This document shows positions 45,961 to 54,537 of a stretch of DNA of 64,000 nt, in pieces. Every line of letters begins with the position of its first letter. Position 1 is the stretch's first letter. This DNA is from Leifsonia sp. 1010 (GTDB taxonomy: Bacteria > Actinomycetota > Actinomycetes > Actinomycetales > Microbacteriaceae). Where the stretch lies: the NCBI RefSeq assembly GCF_031455295.1, contig NZ_JAVDSL010000001.1:1922001-1986000 (forward strand), read 5' to 3'. The notes below the pieces were generated by a model. That model did no database searches, was not told where the DNA came from, and worked only from the letters and a program-made list of their open reading frames with translations. The translations under genes were made by a program, and so were the position numbers.

Positions 45961-47293
45961 GAGCGGCCCCCCCTCCGTTGATGCCTTCTGTGACGGGCAC
46001 CGGATCGGGCGTGTAGCGGATGCGGTCCACCCGGCGGCCGTCCAGGCGCTCGACGCGCAGGGTGCCGCCGTCGATCACGACCTCGTCGCCGACCTTCGGC
46101 AGCCGGCCGAGCTCGTTCATGACGAAGCCGGCGACGGTCTCGTACGGACCCTCCTCGGGGACGGTGACGCCGGCGCGCTCCTCCAGTTCGTCGGGGCGGA
46201 GGATGCCGGGGAAGGTGATCGAGTCGCGCCCGCGGATGACGCCCGCGCGCGTGCGGTCGTGCTCGTCCGCCACCTCGCCGACGATCTCCTCGACGAGGTC
46301 TTCGAGCGTCGCGATGCCCGAGGTGCCGCCGTACTCGTCGACGACGACCGCGAGCTGGTAGCCGCGGGCGCGCAGCTCGCCGAGCAGCGTGTCGAGACCC
46401 ATCGTCTCCGGAACGCGCAGCGGGTCGGTCATCAGAGCGGAAGCGGGCACACGCGAGCGTCGCTGCCGGGGGACGGCGACGGCCTGCTTGACGTGGACGA
46501 CGCCGAGCACGTCGTCGATGTCGTCGCCGATCACCGGGAACCGCGAGTAACCGGTCTTCCTGGCCAGCTCGCTGACGGCCTGGGCCGGGTCGGTGCGCTG
46601 CACCGCTTCGATGCGCGGCCGGGGTGTCATCACATCCGAGGCGGTACGGCTCGAGAAGGCGAGCGTGCGGCTGAGCAGGGTCGCGGTGTCCTCCTCGAGG
46701 ACACCGGCGCTCGCCGACCGGCGCACCAGCGACGACAGCTCGTCCGCAGTGCGCGCGCCCGACAGCTCCTCCTTCGGCTCGATGCCGAGCAGACGGAGGA
46801 TCCCGTTCGCCGTGCCGTTCAGCAGAGCGACGAACGGCCGGAACACCGTGGTGAACACCGTCTGGAACGGGATCACCAGCTTGGCTGTCGCGAGCGGGAG
46901 GGCGAGGGCGAAGTTCTTGGGGACGAGTTCGCCCAGGATCATCGACAGCAGGGTCGCCAGGGCGATCGCGACGACCGACGCGATCGGCGTGACGGCACCC
47001 TCCGGCAGCCCGGTCGCCGTGAGCGGTCCGCGGAGGAGCGAGCTGATGGCCGGCTCCATCGTGTAACCGGTGAGCAGCGTGGTCAGGGTGATGCCGAGCT
47101 GCGCGCTCGACAGGTGCGTCGAGGTGATCTTCAGCGCCGCGATGGTCATGCTGAGGCGCGACTCTCCCCGCTCACGACGTGCTTCCAGATCACCGCGATC
47201 GAGGTTGACGAGGGCGAACTCGCTGGCGACGAAGAGCCCGGTCCCGACCGTCAGCAGCAGGCCGACTGCGAGCATGATCCACTCATAGAGCAC
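45953..47293 (-). CDS. CNNM/CorC-type (DUF21-CBS-CorC) membrane protein 2
   Basis: This 446-residue protein has DUF21 helices ([29 protein letters not shown]), a CBS pair (about 210-325) and the C-terminal CorC_HlyC domain (about 350-435). Tandem pairs of this type are common in Actinobacteria and may form heteromers. GTG 47293 is preferred because GAGGTGA lies 6-8 bases upstream; another GTG at 47302 is possible. TATACT on the minus strand (47373-47378) may be its -10. Confidence 0.87.
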   Translation of the reverse strand: MLYEWIMLAVGLLLTVGTGLFVASEFALVNLDRGDLEARRERGESRLSMTIAALKITSTHLSSAQLGITLTTLLTGYTMEPAISSLLRGPLTATGLPEGAVTPIASVVAIALATLLSMILGELVPKNFALALPLATAKLVIPFQTVFTTVFRPFVALLNGTANGILRLLGIEPKEELSGARTADELSSLVRRSASAGVLEEDTATLLSRTLAFSSRTASDVMTPRPRIEAVQRTDPAQAVSELARKTGYSRFPVIGDDIDDVLGVVHVKQAVAVPRQRRSRVPASALMTDPLRVPETMGLDTLLGELRARGYQLAVVVDEYGGTSGIATLEDLVEEIVGEVADEHDRTRAGVIRGRDSITFPGILRPDELEERAGVTVPEEGPYETVAGFVMNELGRLPKVGDEVVIDGGTLRVERLDGRRVDRIRYTPDPVPVTEGINGGGAAHE

Positions 47294-47504
47294 GGCGGTC
47301 ACCTCGCTCGGATCCCAGCGGGCTCGAGACGGGCAACGGGCTGGCAGAGGGAGGGTCGTCCATTTGCCCGCCAGTATATCGAGGCGGAGAGCGCTGGAGC
47401 CGGGGTTTCCGGGGCGGATTCCCAGGCGGCGTAGACCCTCGATTCCAGTGGCCCCGATCGCGCCGCACGCGCGTATGGTGCCGCCTGGATGAAGGAGGAT
47501 CCCC

Positions 47505-47882
47505 ATGTTGGAGTCGTATGTGACGTACTCCGTCCTTCCTGCTTCTGACCTGCAGCGGGCCACCGAGTGGTACCGCGACAAGCTGGAGCTCGAACCGGAG
47601 CGGACGACCGAGGGCGGTGTGCTGTACGGCACCGGATCCGCGGCGAAGATCTATGTGTATGAGACCGGGAACGCCGGCACCGCACAGAACACGGCGATGT
47701 GCTGGCTGACGCCCGACATCGAGGCGACGATGGCCCACCTGAGAGAGCGGGGGGTCACGTTCGCGGACTATGACTTCCCCGGTCTGCACACCGAGAACGG
47801 GATCGCGACGGACGAGATGGGCCGGTCGGCGTGGTTCCAGGACAGCGAGGGCAACTACCTCTGCCTCACTCAACCGGCCTGA
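47505..47882 (+). CDS. Single-domain VOC protein
   Basis: This 125-residue glyoxalase/bleomycin-resistance-fold protein has the pattern YSVLPASDLQRATEWYRDKL at the start and SAWFQDSEGNYLCLTQ at the end. A strong AAGGAGGA precedes the ATG. It is alone on its strand, divergent from the CNNM pair. The ligand is unknown. Confidence 0.85.
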   Translation: MLESYVTYSVLPASDLQRATEWYRDKLELEPERTTEGGVLYGTGSAAKIYVYETGNAGTAQNTAMCWLTPDIEATMAHLRERGVTFADYDFPGLHTENGIATDEMGRSAWFQDSEGNYLCLTQPA

Positions 47883-47921
47883 CCGCAGGCCCGACGATCG
47901 GCCCGACGCCCGGCGGGCAGC

Positions 47922-49001
47922 TCAGCGCCAGCGCGCGCGGAGGTACTGCGGCGGCCAGTAGCCGATCTCGACGCCGAGCTCGTGTGCGGCCCGCAGGGGG
48001 AAGTGCGGGTCGCGCAGGAGCTCGCGCGCCAGCATGACCGCGTCCGCCTGGCCGCTCTCCACGATCTCGGCCGCCTGCTGCGGCGTGGTGATGAGCCCGA
48101 CCGCGCTCACATCCACGTCGGAAGTGCTGCGCACGTGGTGCGCGAACGGCACCTGGTAGCCGGGACCGAGCGGGATGCGGATGCCGGCCTGGATGCCGCC
48201 GCTGGAGATGTCGAAGAAGTCGGCTCCCGCCTCTTCGGCCCACGCGGCCACCGTCGCGGTCTGGTCCTCGTCCCATCCGCCCTCGGTCCAGTCGCTCGCG
48301 GAGAAGCGGACGAAGAGCGGCGCGTCGGGCGCCTCCTCGCGGACCGCCGCGATGATGCGCAGCAGCAGCCGCGCCCGGTTCTCCAGCGATCCGCCGTACT
48401 CGTCGGTCCGCCGGTTGGAGATCGGGGAGAGGAACTGGTGCAGCAGGTAGCCGTGAGCCGCGTGCAGCTCGATCACGCGGAAGCCCGCCTCGATCGACCG
48501 ACGCGCGGCGGAGCGGAAGTCGTCCACGATCGTGTCGAGACCGGCCGCATCCAGCTCGACGGGAGTGTCGAGCCCGTCGAACGCGATGGGCGACGGGGCG
48601 ACCGTCCGCCAGCCGCCCTCCGCCTCGGGGACGGAGCGGGTGCGGCCCTCGAACCCCCACGCCGGCCACGACGACGCCTTGCGACCCGCGTGCCCGAGCT
48701 GGATGCCGGGTACGGCCCCCTGGCTCTCGATGAACGCGGTGATCGGCTTCCAGGCGTCCCGCTGCTCGTCCGTCCAGATGCCGGTGTCGCGCGGGCTGAT
48801 CCGCCCCTCCGGGCTGACCGCTGTCGCCTCGCTGAACACGATGCCGCTGCCGCCGGTCGCGAACGATCCGAGGTGGATCAGGTGCCACGTTCCGGGGACG
48901 CCCGACTGGTCGAGCACCGAGTACTGGCACATGGGCGAGGTCCAGATGCGGTTGCGGGCGGTGACGCCGCGCAGGGTCAGGGGATCGAAGAGAGAGGGCA
49001 T
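47922..49001 (-). CDS. NADH:flavin oxidoreductase/old yellow enzyme (YqjM-like)
   Basis: This 359-residue FMN enzyme shows OYE-class motifs: NRIWTSPMCQYS near the N-terminus, GIQLGHAGRKASSW (substrate/FMN site), HAAHGYLLHQFLSP and RVRFSAS-like barrel strand VRFSASDWTEGG. It reduces activated alkenes with NAD(P)H, and may serve in detoxification. It converges on the VOC gene and lies 8 bases from the HAD phosphatase gene stop. Confidence 0.93.
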   Translation of the reverse strand: MPSLFDPLTLRGVTARNRIWTSPMCQYSVLDQSGVPGTWHLIHLGSFATGGSGIVFSEATAVSPEGRISPRDTGIWTDEQRDAWKPITAFIESQGAVPGIQLGHAGRKASSWPAWGFEGRTRSVPEAEGGWRTVAPSPIAFDGLDTPVELDAAGLDTIVDDFRSAARRSIEAGFRVIELHAAHGYLLHQFLSPISNRRTDEYGGSLENRARLLLRIIAAVREEAPDAPLFVRFSASDWTEGGWDEDQTATVAAWAEEAGADFFDISSGGIQAGIRIPLGPGYQVPFAHHVRSTSDVDVSAVGLITTPQQAAEIVESGQADAVMLARELLRDPHFPLRAAHELGVEIGYWPPQYLRARWR

Positions 49002-49009
49002 ACCCCTAT

Positions 49010-49627
49010 CTAAGCCTCGAGGCCTTCCAGATATGCCCGGAGACCGCTCGGCGAGACGAAGACGTGCCCGGCGATGCCGAGCGCTTCGGCGCCGCGCACG
49101 TTCGCCTCCTTGTTGTCGATGAACACCGTCTGCTCCGGTGTCACGCCGAGCTCGGAGAGCACGTGCTCGAAGATCTCCGGACTGGGCTTGATCGTGCCCA
49201 GCTCTCCGCTGACGAACACCTTCTCGAACAGGTCGCCGAGGGTCCCGTGACGGAAGTAGGAGCCGAAGTCACGTCCCGCGTTCGAGAGCAGCGCCATCCG
49301 CGTGCCGCCCTCCTTGAGGTCGAGGAGGACCTGGAGGGTGTCGTGGTCGATCGTGAGCCAGCTCCGGAAGTCGGCGAGCCACAGCCGGTGGATCTTCGCG
49401 TCGCCCCAGCTCTCGCCGAGCTCTCGCTCGATGCCACGCCAGTACGACTGGATGCTCAGCGTGCCCTGGTCGAGCGCATCCCGGTGCCGCCAGTAGGCCG
49501 GCCAGAATACATGCGGGTCGCCGCCTGCGAGTTCGGTCAGGGCGGCGCGGTCCTCGTCGGACGGGGTCACCGAGATGACCTCGCCGTAGTCGAACACGAT
49601 CACCTTTCCGGGGATGCTGATCGCCAT
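49010..49627 (-). CDS. HAD-superfamily phosphatase (subfamily IA)
   Basis: This 205-residue hydrolase has motif I VFDYGEV (nucleophile at about residue 13), motif II LLSNAG, motif III lysine in GTIKPSPEIF and motif IV FIDNKEANV. The first motif is DYG rather than the usual DxD, so residue three after the nucleophile is Gly and the general acid is absent, seen in some non-phosphatase HADs. AGG lies 8 bases before the ATG at 49627. Confidence 0.85.
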   Translation of the reverse strand: MAISIPGKVIVFDYGEVISVTPSDEDRAALTELAGGDPHVFWPAYWRHRDALDQGTLSIQSYWRGIERELGESWGDAKIHRLWLADFRSWLTIDHDTLQVLLDLKEGGTRMALLSNAGRDFGSYFRHGTLGDLFEKVFVSGELGTIKPSPEIFEHVLSELGVTPEQTVFIDNKEANVRGAEALGIAGHVFVSPSGLRAYLEGLEA

Positions 49628-49713
49628 GCTCACAACCTATCGTGAGGTCGGTAGGGGTTCGATGGGCCTGAGCCGCGGTGTGCGGACGACAGGGGCGACG
49701 ACGGGAGGCGCCG

Positions 49714-50571
49714 GTGACCGACTGGCAGAGCTGGGACGAGCGGGATGCCGCGGCATGGATCGCCGTGCCGCAGGAGTCGAGCGACAAGTATTCGCGCGGA
49801 GTCCTCGGGGTGGTGACCGGGTCCGACCGTTACCCCGGCGCAGCCGTGCTCGGAGTGGAGGGCGCGTCGCGGACCGGCGTCGGCATGATCCGCTACCTCG
49901 GAGCCGACCGCCCGGCCGAACAGGTGATGCGCCGCCGACCGGAGGTCGTGACCGCCCCCGGGCGCGTGCAGGGCTGGCTGATCGGCTCCGGCATGGATGC
50001 GGCCAGCCGCCCGGCCGATGACGCCCAGCGCCTGCGCTCTGCCCTCCGCGACGGGACGCCGCTCGTGATCGACGCAGGAGCCCTCGACCTCGTCGGTCGC
50101 GCCTCCGCGCCGGTCGTCGTCACGCCGCACTTCCGCGAGCTGGCGACGGTGCTCGCCGCAGGTGCCGACGACGACTCCGACGCGGTGACCGCCGACGACA
50201 TCGCGGCCGACCCGGCCGGCTGGGCCGTCCGGGCCGCCGAGAGCCTGGGCGTGACCGTCCTGCTCAAAGGCCACACCACGTACGTCGCGGCGCCCGGCGG
50301 GCCGCGCTACGCCGTCACCGCCGGTCCTGCGTGGCTGGCGACGGCCGGGAGCGGCGACGTGCTGGGCGGCGTGCTCGGCGCCCTCGTGGCGACGCATGCC
50401 CGCGAGATCGACGAGGACGGCCACGCGGCGCTCGCCGCACTCGCCGCCACCGCAGCCTGGGTGCACGGTCGGGCGGGGGAGCGGGCGTCCGACGGCGGGC
50501 CGATCGTCGCCCTCGACATCGTGGGCGAGCTCCCCGGGGTGGTGCGCGAGCTGGTTCGCGCGGCGGGCTGA
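49714..50571 (+). CDS. nnrD: ADP-dependent NAD(P)H-hydrate dehydratase (NnrD)
   Basis: This 285-residue protein has the ribokinase-like carbohydrate-kinase fold of NnrD: RGVLGVVTGSDRYPGAAVLG, VVVTPHFRELATVL, TVLLKGHTTYV and the catalytic TAGSGDVLGGVLGAL. It repairs hydrated NAD(P)H using ADP. It lacks the NnrE epimerase domain fused to it in many bacteria. The GTG at 49714 has GGGAGG upstream. It is divergent from the HAD gene. Confidence 0.92.
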   Translation: MTDWQSWDERDAAAWIAVPQESSDKYSRGVLGVVTGSDRYPGAAVLGVEGASRTGVGMIRYLGADRPAEQVMRRRPEVVTAPGRVQGWLIGSGMDAASRPADDAQRLRSALRDGTPLVIDAGALDLVGRASAPVVVTPHFRELATVLAAGADDDSDAVTADDIAADPAGWAVRAAESLGVTVLLKGHTTYVAAPGGPRYAVTAGPAWLATAGSGDVLGGVLGALVATHAREIDEDGHAALAALAATAAWVHGRAGERASDGGPIVALDIVGELPGVVRELVRAAG

Positions 50572-50628
50572 GAGACCGCGCAGCCCGGTTCAGGAAGGCG
50601 CCCATCGCATCCCCTAGGATGTGGCGCT

Positions 50629-51969
50629 ATGGGGATGGATGCGGTGCCGCTGAGCGCCGCGCCGACCCCTCGGGCACAGCCCGGGCTGCTGCAGCGGGTG
50701 GCCTACAGCCCGCTGTCGCTGTGGATCGCGTTCCTCGCCGTCCACCTGATCATCAGCGGCCTCGCGCTCGACCAGGGCAAGGGCCTCGGCGACGTCTTCC
50801 TCGTCTACAAGCCGTGGGCGCAGCTCGCGGCGCAGGGCACGCAGATCGTCGGCGTCGACTCCGACTGGGTGTATCCCTTCGGCGCGATCGTGCCGATCAT
50901 GCTGCCGCTGCTGTTCGGCGCTGACGGCTACGTCTGGGCCTGGCTCAACATGGTGCTGCTGCTGAACGCCGCCGCCTTCGCCGTGCTGATCGTCGGCCGC
51001 GAGCCGCGCCGGCTGATCGCGGCCTGGTGGTGGCTAGGCTTCCTGCTGCTGCTGGGGCCGATCGCGGTCGGCCGTCTGGACTCGGTCTCGGCGTCGCTGG
51101 CGATCGTCGGGCTGCTCTGGCTGACGCTGCACGAGCGCGCCGCGGTCGTGGTGCTGACGGCGGCGACGTGGATCAAGGTCTGGCCGGCCGCCATCCTGCT
51201 CGCGGCCGTCGTCGCCCTGCGGTCCCGCTGGCACATCGTGCTCGTCGCCCTGACCACCTCACTCGTGATCGCGGCAGTGCCGCTGATCTTCGGCGCAGGG
51301 TGGCACATCCTGAGCTTCATCACCATGCAGACCGATCGCGGCCTGCAGATCGAGGCGCCGGTGAGCACGTTCTGGATGTGGCAGGCCGCCTTCCACGTGC
51401 CGGGCGCGGAGGTCTACTACGACCGGCAGCTGCTCACGTTCCAGGTCAGCGGCCAGGGGACGGCGGCGGCCGGCGCGCTGATGAACCCGCTGTTCGCGGT
51501 GACCGCGATCGTCGTGCTGCTGATCGGCGTCCGGGCGTACCGGCGGGGCACCCCGTACACGCGCATCCTCCCGGAGCTCTCGCTCGCGCTGGTGACCGCA
51601 TTCATCGCGTTCAACAAGGTCGGCTCGCCGCAGTACGTCGTGTGGCTGGCCGCGCCGGTCGTCATCGGGCTGGTCTATCAGGGCCGGGGGTTCCGCATCC
51701 CGGCGCTGCTGGTGCTGGTCACCGCGGGTCTCACCCAGGTCTTCTATCCCTTCCTGTACGACTGGTTGCTCGTGCCGGATCCGGCCATGGTCGCCGTGCT
51801 CACCGTGCGCAACGTCATGTACTTCGTGATACTGGGGTGGACCGTTGCGGCGCTCTGGCGCCGGCGTCACCGCCAGGAGGCGGCCGGCGACCTGGTCCCG
51901 GCCCACGCGTGGCCGTTCCGGTCGGCGCCGGGAGCGCATCCCGAGCCGGTCGGCGGAAGCGCACGCTGA
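50629..51969 (+). CDS. GT-C-type membrane glycosyltransferase (GT87/DUF2029-like)
   Basis: This 446-residue protein has about 10-12 membrane helices. After the first helix the loop has DQGKGLGDVFLVYKPW, with acidic residues expected for a polyprenyl-phosphate mannose-type GT-C enzyme. Such proteins extend lipomannan-like glycans at the outer leaflet. The C-terminal cytosolic tail is basic. It is 57 bases after nnrD and the assignment to GT87 is by topology only. Confidence 0.75.
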   Translation: MGMDAVPLSAAPTPRAQPGLLQRVAYSPLSLWIAFLAVHLIISGLALDQGKGLGDVFLVYKPWAQLAAQGTQIVGVDSDWVYPFGAIVPIMLPLLFGADGYVWAWLNMVLLLNAAAFAVLIVGREPRRLIAAWWWLGFLLLLGPIAVGRLDSVSASLAIVGLLWLTLHERAAVVVLTAATWIKVWPAAILLAAVVALRSRWHIVLVALTTSLVIAAVPLIFGAGWHILSFITMQTDRGLQIEAPVSTFWMWQAAFHVPGAEVYYDRQLLTFQVSGQGTAAAGALMNPLFAVTAIVVLLIGVRAYRRGTPYTRILPELSLALVTAFIAFNKVGSPQYVVWLAAPVVIGLVYQGRGFRIPALLVLVTAGLTQVFYPFLYDWLLVPDPAMVAVLTVRNVMYFVILGWTVAALWRRRHRQEAAGDLVPAHAWPFRSAPGAHPEPVGGSAR

Positions 51970-51984
51970 AAGAAGGAGGAAGAC

Positions 51985-52293
51985 ATGCTGGTGGCGTTCT
52001 CTGTCGCGCCGAGCGGCGGTGAGGGACCGGACGCGTCGGTGCACGACGCGGTCGCCGCGGCCGTGCGCGTGGTGCGCGAGTCGGGCCTCCCGAACCGCAC
52101 GGACGCGATGTTCACGACGATCGAGGGGGAGTGGGACGAGGTCTTCGATGTCGTCCGTCGCGCCACCGAGGCCGTCGGGCAGTACGGGTCGCGGGTCTCC
52201 CTCGTGCTGAAGGCGGACATCCGCCCGGGGTACTCCGGCGAACTCGACGGCAAGGTCGAGCGGCTCGAGGCCGCGCTGGAGCGGGGCGACTGA
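51985..52293 (+). CDS. Thiamine-binding protein (MTH1187/YkoF-like, DUF77)
   Basis: This 102-residue protein has the DUF77 pattern (MLVAFSVAPSGG, VAAAVRVVRESGL, TTIEGEWDEVFDVVRRA, RVSLVLKADIRPG). Family members bind thiamine or its hydroxymethylpyrimidine precursor, or related ligands. AAGGAGGAAGAC precedes the ATG, 15 bases after the previous stop. The small membrane protein begins immediately after its stop. Confidence 0.87.
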   Translation: MLVAFSVAPSGGEGPDASVHDAVAAAVRVVRESGLPNRTDAMFTTIEGEWDEVFDVVRRATEAVGQYGSRVSLVLKADIRPGYSGELDGKVERLEAALERGD

Positions 52294-52294
52294 C

Positions 52295-52531
52295 GTGGAT
52301 GTCGACACCCTGCTGCTCCTGCTCTTCGGCCTCTTCGTGCAGTTCGGACCCTTCCTGATCATCGTCGCGGTGCTCGTGGGCGGTGTCCTGCTCGGCTGTG
52401 TCGTCGTCGCCATCGTCGGCGCTGTGCGGACCGGGATGTCGAAGCCCGATGAGACCCGCGATGTCGATGTCGCCCAGTTCTTCGAGGAGCAGACCGCTGC
52501 AGCCGCCGCGGGTCGAAACGATTCGATATAG
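52295..52531 (+). CDS. Small membrane protein, function unknown
   Basis: This 78-residue protein has one or two hydrophobic helices (about 5-46) and a polar tail with acidic residues. The GTG at 52295 sits 2 bases after the thiamine-binding gene stop and the MFS gene follows 10 bases after its own stop, so it appears part of that short operon. I do not recognise a family. Confidence 0.6.
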   Translation: MDVDTLLLLLFGLFVQFGPFLIIVAVLVGGVLLGCVVVAIVGAVRTGMSKPDETRDVDVAQFFEEQTAAAAAGRNDSI

Positions 52532-52540
52532 GCTGGTGCG

Positions 52541-53836
52541 GTGACCCCGCTTATCGACGGGCCGACGAAGCTGTCGTCGGCCCGTATCCGTCTTGCGCTG
52601 CTGGCGCTCGCCCTCGGTGGATTCGGCATCGGATCGACCGAGTTCGTCGCGATGGGCCTGCTGCCCAACATCGCGCACGACCTGCTGCCGCAGCTGTACG
52701 CCGCCTCGCCGACCGACGCCAACGCACAGGCCGGCTGGATCATCTCGGCGTACGCGCTCGGCGTGGTCGTCGGCGCCCCGACGATCGCGGCGGTCGCGGC
52801 TCGTTGGCCGCGCAAGAAGCTGCTGCTCTGGCTCCTCGTGGCGTTCACCGTCGGCACGCTCGCCTCGGCGGTCGCCCCGACCTTCCAACTCGTGATGCTC
52901 GCGCGCTTCGTCTCCGCGCTGCCGCACGGCGCGTACTTCGGCATCGCCTCCCTCGTCGCGGCCTCGCTGATGGGACCGGGGAAGCGCGGGCGGGGGGTCG
53001 CCTTCGTGCTGTCGGGCCTGACGATCGCCAACGTGATCGGCGTTCCGACCATCACCTGGATCGGCCAGCACAGCGGCTGGCGTATCGCCTACCTGGTCGT
53101 CGCCGCGATCTTCGCTCTGACGTTCGTCGCGGTCGCGCTGCTGGTTCCGTGGCAGGCGGGCGACGCCAAGGCGACCATGAAGAACGAGCTGCGGGCGTTC
53201 ACCCGGCTGCAGGTGTGGCTCGCGCTGCTGATCGGCGCTGTCGGCTTCGGCGGCTTCTTCGCCGTGTACACGTACATCGCGCCCATCGTGACGACGATCA
53301 CCGGGATGCCCGAGTCGACCGTTCCGCTGGTCCTCGTGCTCGCGGGCCTCGGAATGACGGTCGGCAACATCCTCGGCGGGCGTGCGGCCGACCACAGTGT
53401 CCAGCGCAGCATGCTGCTGTTCTTCGCGATCCTGCTGGTCGGCCTTGCGGCCCTCTGGCTGACCGCATCCACCATCCCCGGCCTGCTGATCTCGGTGTTC
53501 GTCGTGTCCGGAGCGTGCTCGGCGCTCTCGCCGACCATCCAGACCCGGCTGATGGATGTGGCGCGCGACAGCCAGTCGATCGCCGCGGCCCTCAACCACT
53601 CGGCGCTCAACATCGCGAACGCCGCCGGCGCGTTCTTCGGCGGCCTGACCATCGCCGCCGGCCTCGGTTACCTCTCGCCGGTCGTCGTCGGCGGACTGCT
53701 GGCGCTCGGCGGCATCGCCCTGGCCCTGATCTCGTTCGGCATCGACCGATCGCGCATCCGCCGCGGTGTCGCCACCGGTTCGGTCGCGGCTCAGCGACCT
53801 GCGGAGCGGACCCCGGTCTCCGCGCCCGTCGACTGA
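52541..53836 (+). CDS. MFS transporter (DHA1, AraJ/YdhP type)
   Basis: This 431-residue protein has 12 predicted helices and the DHA1 start (LALLALALGGFGIGSTEFVAMGLLP) with the cytosolic loop AARWPRKKLLLWL. Many homologues are annotated as arabinose or drug efflux, but the substrate is not predictable; adjacency to the thiamine-binding gene is suggestive only. It starts at GTG and ends in a hairpin shared with the response regulator gene. Confidence 0.9.
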   Translation: MTPLIDGPTKLSSARIRLALLALALGGFGIGSTEFVAMGLLPNIAHDLLPQLYAASPTDANAQAGWIISAYALGVVVGAPTIAAVAARWPRKKLLLWLLVAFTVGTLASAVAPTFQLVMLARFVSALPHGAYFGIASLVAASLMGPGKRGRGVAFVLSGLTIANVIGVPTITWIGQHSGWRIAYLVVAAIFALTFVAVALLVPWQAGDAKATMKNELRAFTRLQVWLALLIGAVGFGGFFAVYTYIAPIVTTITGMPESTVPLVLVLAGLGMTVGNILGGRAADHSVQRSMLLFFAILLVGLAALWLTASTIPGLLISVFVVSGACSALSPTIQTRLMDVARDSQSIAAALNHSALNIANAAGAFFGGLTIAAGLGYLSPVVVGGLLALGGIALALISFGIDRSRIRRGVATGSVAAQRPAERTPVSAPVD

Positions 53837-53857
53837 CGGACGCGGGTTCCGTCAGTC
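53831..53857. terminator. Hairpin spanning both stop codons of convergent genes
   Basis: A perfect 10-bp stem (53831-53840 with 53848-53857) and a 7-base loop include the stop of the MFS gene and the stop of the response regulator gene, a compact bidirectional end signal. Confidence 0.6.
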
Positions 53858-54505
53858 GTTCTGCAGCAGGATGCCGTCCTGGATGGCGCGCTTGCGCAGG
53901 GCGACCTTCGTGCCGACGTCATAGCCGGCGACGCGGTATTTCTCGCGGATGCGCTTGAGGTAGCTCTTGGCGGTCTCGTCCGAGATGCCGAGCTGGAAAG
54001 CGACGGCCTTGACCGGCTCGCCGGCGCCGTAGAGCGCCATGACCCGGCGCTCCTGCGCGCTCAGCTTGGGAGCGCCGCCGACCTCGCCGGCGTTGAGCGC
54101 GAGGTCTAGCTCGGCCGAGATGAACGACTCGCCCTTGCGGGCGGCGCGGATCGCCTCGACGATCATCTCCGCATCCTCGCTTTTCACCAGGTAGCCCATC
54201 GCTCCGGCGGCCAGCGCCTCGCGGACGACTGCGGGCTCCGAGTAGGTGCTCATCAGCACCGTTGCGACGCCGGTCGTCTTGAGCGTCGACAGCTTCAGTG
54301 AGATCGGGATGTTGTCCTTCAGATCGAGGTCGAGGAGGACGACGTCCACCGGGAACTCGGGATGCGTCAGCAGCTCCGGCCAGCTCGCGACGGCCGCGAC
54401 CATCCGGATGTCGTCCGCTGCGCTGCGGATCCACTCGGTCAGTGCTCCCAGCAGCATCTTGTGGTCGTCGACGATCGCGATCCGGATCGGGGGTTCCTCG
54501 CCCAT
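53852..54505 (-). CDS. NarL/LuxR-type response regulator
   Basis: This 217-residue regulator has a receiver domain (DD at 13-14, phosphoacceptor D59, K in YLVKSEDAEMIV) and a C-terminal LuxR-type helix-turn-helix (LSAQERRVMALYG, VAFQLGISDETAKSYLKRI). It belongs to the three-gene operon with a kinase-like protein and a true kinase. Only 32 bases separate it from the upstream gene. Confidence 0.92.
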   Translation of the reverse strand: MGEEPPIRIAIVDDHKMLLGALTEWIRSAADDIRMVAAVASWPELLTHPEFPVDVVLLDLDLKDNIPISLKLSTLKTTGVATVLMSTYSEPAVVREALAAGAMGYLVKSEDAEMIVEAIRAARKGESFISAELDLALNAGEVGGAPKLSAQERRVMALYGAGEPVKAVAFQLGISDETAKSYLKRIREKYRVAGYDVGTKVALRKRAIQDGILLQND

Positions 54506-54537
54506 GGGGTGCCTCTCTCTGTATCGAACCAGCTGGA

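Noticed and set aside
47373-47378. TATACT on the minus strand as a complete promoter for the CNNM pair
   Set aside because: No good -35 at 16-19 bases, so only a -10-like match; mentioned under the gene but not listed separately.
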